Part shown: piece by piece, positions 60,430 to 64,000 of the stretch
Position numbering within the stretch: position 1 is the first letter of the stretch
Layout: the number at the start of each line of letters is the position of its first letter
Assembly: GCF_004358205.1 (NCBI RefSeq)
Contig: NZ_SMYO01000002.1
Span: 434,001 to 498,000, forward strand
Source: Bacillus salipaludis
GTDB taxonomy: Bacteria > Bacillota > Bacilli > Bacillales_B > DSM-18226
DNA length: 64,000 bases
Reading direction: 5' to 3'
Program-made: the position numbers and the translations under genes
Notes under the pieces: generated by a model
Databases searched by the model: none
Told to the model about the DNA's origin: nothing
Seen by the model: the letters and a program-made list of their open reading frames with translations, nothing else

Positions 60430-60457
60430 GGCCAGGGGACGGTTCTCCTGGCTTTTT
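60430..60457 (+). terminator. GGGACGGTTCT repeat as symporter terminator
   Basis: GGCCAGGGGACGGTTCTCCT and GGCTTTTT form a stem GCCAGG/CCTGGC with the loop GGACGGTTCT and a five-T tail, six bases after the stop codon. Here the dispersed repeat clearly acts as an intrinsic terminator. Confidence 0.85.
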
Positions 60458-60476
60458 GAATGGAAATCCGCAGGTC

Positions 60477-60558
60477 GGCACATATATTTGCTAGTTTGGT
60501 CCATATATCGGAAAAATGGCACATAAACTGAGTGAAATGGAACATAAAAAGAACGAGA
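60477..60558 (+). repeat. 21-bp-period mini-array, GGNACATA family
   Basis: Four units, GGCACATATAT, GGTCCATATATC, GGCACATAAAC and GGAACATAAAA, begin at 60477, 60498, 60518 and 60539; steps are 21, 20 and 21 bp. The other half of each unit varies. It lies in the spacer between the symporter and a convergent membrane-protein gene. Confidence 0.75.
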
Positions 60559-60622
60559 TACAATAATAAGCAGAATCTCCGATGAAAATGGTAATTAAGA
60601 AGGATGCTTACATGCTTGTAAG

Positions 60623-60661
60623 AATAGGGGGGGTGGCAACTAAACGGCCAGCCCCCCTATT
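60623..60661 (-). terminator. Terminator-like hairpin of the membrane-protein gene
   Basis: AATAGGGGGG pairs with CCCCCCTATT and inner GGC/GCC pairs around the loop; it lies ten bases beyond the stop of the minus-strand gene. There is no full T-run. Confidence 0.65.
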
Positions 60662-60671
60662 AGGTATTATT

Positions 60672-61916
60672 TTAAAAAATTAAAGGAAACGTAAATGCAA
60701 CGATAGCTGCCCAAAGTGCGTAGACCGGCAAATACTTCGTAACGGCATCTTGGATAGGTGAAGGCCCGGTTTTGTTTTGTAGAAATCGCATATAGGAGAG
60801 CATAATCCATATTAGGTTTGCCCAGATCAGTATGTTGACGCCTAAAACAGCAAGTCTATTGGGCGTAATCCCATAAGAAGAAAGTCTGAACACGATGGCT
60901 GACAAAGCCACACTGTCAATGATTAGTGCAAGAACAATTAAGGCAAAGTTGATATAATCTGAAATGGTCTTTTTCTCGTCTGTGTCGCTTTCAGTAATGG
61001 AAAATATGGTGACAGCCAATACACCAAGAAGGATTCCGTTGAAAGCAATCAGGAAATTGCGGTCCAAGAATGGATTTTTCCCGACCAAAATCACCGTTAT
61101 CAGATAGACCAACAATGTGGCCAGGACAAGCGGGCTAAAAATTTTCGCTATATAGGGTGTAATATTTTTAGCAAATTTAAGATTCATGGAAACAAGGTAA
61201 GCAGCCACAATCGCGAGAGCCGCAGCGCCAAATACAACGATATTTCTAAAATAGAAGTCTTCTATATTCAAGCCGACAAAGCTAAATAACCGCATGGTTA
61301 ATCCTGCTAGCAGCATTCCGCAAACTGCCATGCTCGCGTAGAGAATACCGAATTCTAAATTAAATTTAAGATAGGCTAATCTTGTGCTGCCTTCCCCATA
61401 TTCATTTCCTGTAAATGCAAGCCCAACCAATCCCCATAAGAAAATGGGAAGGTGTATATAAGCTAAGATCATACTGTCTTTATAATTCAATGGCAGCATA
61501 TTAAGGTAAATCCCGGAGATGAGGAACAGCGCTGCAAGGGAAATCACAACCATTTTTTTGGGGGGATTCTTGTATACAAAATAGGCTGCAATAAAGGGAA
61601 GTATACCGAAAGCAAGATTAATGGGTGCAATGGTTTGCTGTTCGACATAATGGAAAATGATCCTGGTGCATATCCCGGCCAGAATCGCTAACAGACCCAT
61701 GAATAAGAAACCTTTCTGAAGCAAGAAAGCTTTTTCAGTATTTGATGTCTCCTTGAAATGCAATCTTTCATACCAAACGGCAAGAACCTGCGAATCAGGG
61801 CTTTGCTCCCAGACATGTGGGAATGACTTTTTAAATGCTTTAGGGTCTTTTCTAAACAGTCTCTCCAGCTCATGGGGGTTTGCGATATTTTTATTAATCA
61901 AATTGTTCATGTCCAT
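60672..61916 (-). CDS. Polytopic membrane protein, possibly DUF4153-like
   Basis: Protein of 414 residues with a ~70-residue cytoplasmic N-terminus (DPKAFKKSFPHVWEQSPDSQVLAVWYERLHF) followed by about eleven membrane segments to the C-terminus. The N-terminal region FKKSFPHVWEQ.P and an internal pattern NNIxxFYFRN-type GLNIEDFYFRNIVVFG suggest the DUF4153 group, but this recall is uncertain. GGGAGG precedes the ATG by seven bases. A palindrome ATTTATTG/CAATAAAT lies 45 bp upstream and may bind its regulator. No function can be given. Confidence 0.8.
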   Translation of the reverse strand: MDMNNLINKNIANPHELERLFRKDPKAFKKSFPHVWEQSPDSQVLAVWYERLHFKETSNTEKAFLLQKGFLFMGLLAILAGICTRIIFHYVEQQTIAPINLAFGILPFIAAYFVYKNPPKKMVVISLAALFLISGIYLNMLPLNYKDSMILAYIHLPIFLWGLVGLAFTGNEYGEGSTRLAYLKFNLEFGILYASMAVCGMLLAGLTMRLFSFVGLNIEDFYFRNIVVFGAAALAIVAAYLVSMNLKFAKNITPYIAKIFSPLVLATLLVYLITVILVGKNPFLDRNFLIAFNGILLGVLAVTIFSITESDTDEKKTISDYINFALIVLALIIDSVALSAIVFRLSSYGITPNRLAVLGVNILIWANLIWIMLSYMRFLQNKTGPSPIQDAVTKYLPVYALWAAIVAFTFPLIF

Positions 61917-61960
61917 GGTTCAACCTCCCTCAATCATTGTTTATTTGATTTTAAAACATT

Positions 61961-61981
61961 ATTTATTGTTTATCAATAAAT
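61961..61981. promoter_or_regulatory. Palindrome upstream of the DUF4153-like gene
   Basis: ATTTATTG (61961-61968) and CAATAAAT (61974-61981) form a perfect 8+8 dyad with a 5-base centre, 45 bp before the start codon. It has the look of a repressor operator; the regulator is not known. Confidence 0.5.
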
Positions 61982-62026
61982 TTTTATTAGTTTTCATAAT
62001 ATTTTTGTTGTAGATTAGAAGACCGC

Positions 62027-62056
62027 GGGGACGGTTCTCGTGGCTTTTTTGGACCA
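62027..62056 (+). repeat. GGGACGGTTCT dispersed repeat, copy 6
   Basis: CCGCGGGGACGGTTCTCGTGGCTTTTTT has the stem CCGCG/CGTGG (one G-T pair), the loop GGGACGGTTCT and a T-run. It is a terminator-like hairpin not preceded by a gene on this strand. Confidence 0.78.
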
Positions 62057-62092
62057 TGTGACTATGTGGTCAGACCCCCACTCCACTATTAA

Positions 62093-62239
62093 AAGATCGC
62101 AGCCTTTGCGGATAAAGCGAAAGATGGCCTCACCCCTCAAGAGAAATCAGAAATTACAAGCCAAGTATTAAAAAGACTAACACCTGAGGAATACAATGCG
62201 CTTAAAACCTTTGCGGTGATAGAAGTAAGTAAAAGCTAA
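62093..62239 (+). pseudogene. C-terminal fragment of an unknown gene
   Basis: A 48-codon open stretch runs from 62093, right after an in-frame TAA, to a TAA at 62237-62239. It encodes IAAFADKAKDGLTPQEKSEI and then TSQVLKRLTPEEYNALKTFA, a typical small helical domain, but there is no start codon. The codon pattern is that of a real gene's end. I do not recognise the family. Confidence 0.45.
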
Positions 62240-62286
62240 TTCGACAAAAATCGGGTGGTGCCAGGCACCACCCGATTTTTGTCGAA
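62240..62286. repeat. Perfect 47-bp palindrome
   Basis: Arms of 23 bp, beginning TTCGACAAAAATCGGG and ending in GGTGGTGCC, are exactly inverted around one A at 62263. The GGTGGTGCCAGGCACCACC centre resembles a palindrome commonly dispersed in Bacillus genomes. It follows directly after the gene fragment at 62093. It could serve as terminator or transposase target. Confidence 0.9.
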
Positions 62287-62467
62287 GAGATCAATATTTG
62301 GTTCATTCCCCATCAAATCACGATTTGATTAGGGACAATCCTGAAACAAGACGGATTCATTCTCAAAGATACGGTAATAAAGCCGGAACAGCTGAAAAGT
62401 ACACGGCATAAAAGAAATCATGCGAACAATAGTGGAGTTTACCCGTGCTTTAAGCAGGTTTTTTAGG

Positions 62468-62581
62468 ATATCGACACTTTTTCATCGAATATCAACACAA
62501 AATGGGATTATATCAACACTTTTTTGTAGGATATCAACACAAATTCCGATTATATTAACACTTTTTAAGGTTTTATCAATC
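62468..62581 (+). repeat. 21-bp-period mini-array, ATATCAACAC family, locus 2
   Basis: Units start at 62468, 62489, 62510, 62531, 62552 and (decayed) 62573, an exact 21-bp period. All begin ATATCRACAC or ATATTAACAC, then alternate between TTTTT- and AAAAT/AAATT-type second halves. Same family as the array at 13701, 49 kb away. Confidence 0.88.
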
Positions 62582-62681
62582 TTCCCTTTGCACTGATCAT
62601 GCTAGGGGATCGGTTTCAGGGGCAAGACCCCATTCATTATATTAGCTCCGGCAAATTTTTATGCAGTTTGCCATTCTGCTT

Positions 62682-63380
62682 TTAAGAGAGTATTCTCGCT
62701 AAACCAAACGCAACTGCTGCTGCAAGTCCTCCAGTAATCGTCGTTTGAACAGCACTCTTAATAGGGGAAGTACCCGTAAACCTTCCTTTTACGTAGCCAA
62801 AAATCATCAATGCGATCAGTGTAACGATTGCCGAAACCATTAATGCTGTTGCAGGATGTTTTAAGATAAAATAAGGGAACAGAGGGATTAACCCGCCGAC
62901 AATATAAGAAACAGCAATGGTAATCGCACTGTTCCTTGCCCTTGTCGGCTCTGGTTTCTCCAACCCTAATTCGAATTTCATCATAAAATCCACCCATTTT
63001 TCAGGGTTCTTTTTCATGGTTTCTGTAATCGATTTGATTTGTTCTTCTTCCAGTCCATATTCCCTGAAAATTTCCGATACTTCCTCTTCTTCGCGTTCTG
63101 GAAGCTCTATTATTTCACGCTGTTCACGAGCAAGTTCTGATTCGTAATGTTCCACATCTGTTTTTCCTGCCAAGTATCCGCCGAGTCCCATTGCAATTGA
63201 CCCTGCTGCAATTTCAGCACCTCCTGCTGTGAGAATCAAAGTTGTTGTATCCACAGCACCCGACAAACCAGCAGCTAATGCAAACGGTACGGTTAATCCG
63301 TCTGACATACCAATTACAATATCCCGAATGAAATCAGACCCAGAAAAGTGTTCTTCCACGTGATGCAGGTGTTGATCCAT
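62682..63380 (-). CDS. VIT1/CCC1-family Fe2+/Mn2+ transporter
   Basis: Membrane metal transporter of 232 residues. The first segment carries IVIGMSDGLTVPFALAAGLSGAV, and the second AEIAAGSIAMGLGGYLAGKTDVEHYESELARE, both characteristic of the CCC1/VIT family. The cytoplasmic, Glu-rich domain (about 78-140; EREEEEVSEIFREYGLEEEQ) corresponds to the metal-binding region of VIT1. Three further segments end the protein. Export or storage of iron and manganese is known for the family. GGCGGTGAA precedes the ATG at 63380. It is a single gene. Confidence 0.93.
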   Translation of the reverse strand: MDQHLHHVEEHFSGSDFIRDIVIGMSDGLTVPFALAAGLSGAVDTTTLILTAGGAEIAAGSIAMGLGGYLAGKTDVEHYESELAREQREIIELPEREEEEVSEIFREYGLEEEQIKSITETMKKNPEKWVDFMMKFELGLEKPEPTRARNSAITIAVSYIVGGLIPLFPYFILKHPATALMVSAIVTLIALMIFGYVKGRFTGTSPIKSAVQTTITGGLAAAVAFGLARILS

Positions 63381-63739
63381 TTTTTCACCGCCTATTAACT
63401 AATCTAACATCAATATGTGATTCTTTTTGTTGTGTTTAATGTTTTCCTAACTCCTCCTAAAAGGAAAAAGTTTTTTATAGTATTTACGATCGCTAGTAAA
63501 AAAATCTCCGAATAAAATTGGAAACATGTATTAGCAAAGATACAAAAACGTTAATTTGGTATTCAATTTTAAAAAAGGCTTTTTTAAAAATTTAAGAATT
63601 CATTCATTTAACAAATGTTTCATTTTTCGTGCTAAATTGTATTTAAATAAAATTGAAGGTTATTTTAACTTTAAGTGTTTTTTTTCGAAAAGGCGGGATT
63701 CGGTGACAATGCCCAAGTTATATATAGGAGGACATACCA
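63381..63739. other. Intergenic region between divergent genes
   Basis: About 360 bp of A/T-rich DNA, with the promoters of the VIT-type gene and the next + strand gene. I could not identify clear boxes. An open frame at 63556-63786 overlaps the real start at 63740 and lacks a ribosome site. Confidence 0.4.
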
Positions 63740-64000
63740 ATGAGTACACGGGAAATCAAGGTCCAAAAACAAGGATGGATTCCTAAAAAGGAACGTATAT
63801 GGGTAATTGTGGCAATTATGATCGCTGCTTTAATCATGCTTTGGGAGCTTAAAGGACTATTACAACTTTCATTCACCACCCTGCATAGCAGGCAGTTTGA
63901 ACATACATTTAAAGGTTTTGGTTCCAATGGAAGAATTGCCGTTTTTTTTGTACTTGCTTATTATGTGCTTCTTCGTGTTATGAAGCTTCGTCAATTAAAA
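63740..64000 (+). CDS. Membrane protein, N-terminal part (runs off window)
   Basis: Open frame of 87 codons from ATG 63740, which has AGGAGG eight bases upstream, to the window end without a stop. After a basic N-terminus (MSTREIKVQKQGWIPKKER) comes one membrane segment (about 21-39, WVIVAIMIAALIMLWELKG), a polar stretch LSFTTLHSRQFEHTFKGFGSNGR and a second segment (about 67-82) followed by basic residues. This start is stronger than the overlapping frame from 63556. I do not recognise the family from this part. Confidence 0.75.
   Translation, partial: MSTREIKVQKQGWIPKKERIWVIVAIMIAALIMLWELKGLLQLSFTTLHSRQFEHTFKGFGSNGRIAVFFVLAYYVLLRVMKLRQLK

Noticed and set aside
1..64000. tRNA, rRNA or other known stable RNA genes
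   Set aside because: None was recognised by eye on either strand. A covariance-model search would be decisive.

Overview
This window looks like chromosomal DNA from a low-GC, spore-forming Bacillaceae, perhaps Neobacillus, Mesobacillus or a close relative; the genus is a guess. The evidence is strong AGGAGG ribosome binding sites, several TTG starts, sigma-A and sigma-54 promoters, cre-like sites, a DUF1659/DUF2922 pair, YjcZ-type small sporulation proteins, and an AraR of the GntR/LacI type. I saw no rRNA, tRNA, phage or complete insertion sequence.

Layout. (1) 1-14,150: pentose and plant-polysaccharide island. It holds the tail of an AraC-type regulator, a family-1 sugar ABC importer without an ATPase, a secreted 1202-residue GH3 beta-xylosidase-like enzyme, a DsbA-like oxidoreductase, XylFGH D-xylose importer and a Gfo/Idh/MocA oxidoreductase. 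Near-identical XylR(ROK)-type operators sit at the GH3 and xylF promoters, although no ROK gene lies in the window. (2) 15,000-20,200: a sialic-acid release set of RpiR regulator, NanM-like mutarotase and a secreted sialidase. (3) 20,200-23,900: spacer DNA rich in palindromes, DUF2922/DUF1659, a 2-oxoglutarate/Fe(II)-type oxygenase and a diguanylate cyclase. (4) 24,000-42,600: a sigma-54 regulon. Four -24/-12 promoters surround a PAS/AAA+/Fis activator. They serve two NCS1 permeases (one coupled to a 69-residue membrane protein), a DUF3055-like gene, an operon of ETF alpha/beta, two Fe-S proteins and an OYE-type dehydrogenase, plus two aldehyde dehydrogenases and an unrecognised gene. The layout suggests uptake and oxidative demethylation or deamination of an N-containing compound; the substrate is unknown. 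(5) 42,600-49,800: small sporulation proteins, LLM oxidoreductase, amino-acid permease, MaoC hydratase and SDR enzyme. (6) 49,880-51,060: a 51-bp tandem array. (7) 51,400-60,460: DMT transporter, HAD phosphatase, and the L-arabinose cluster araR, kinase, araD, araA and a sugar:H+ symporter, with AraR operators. (8) 60,460-64,000: a polytopic membrane protein, repeats, a VIT-family metal transporter and an unfinished membrane gene.

The spacers are the most unusual part. There are four mini-arrays with an exact or near-exact 21-bp period in three sequence families; a MITE-like element in three copies, each with direct-repeat flanks; four copies of an element carrying a 16-bp palindrome; a duplicated ~340-bp segment; and a terminator-like GGGACGGTTCT repeat in at least six places.
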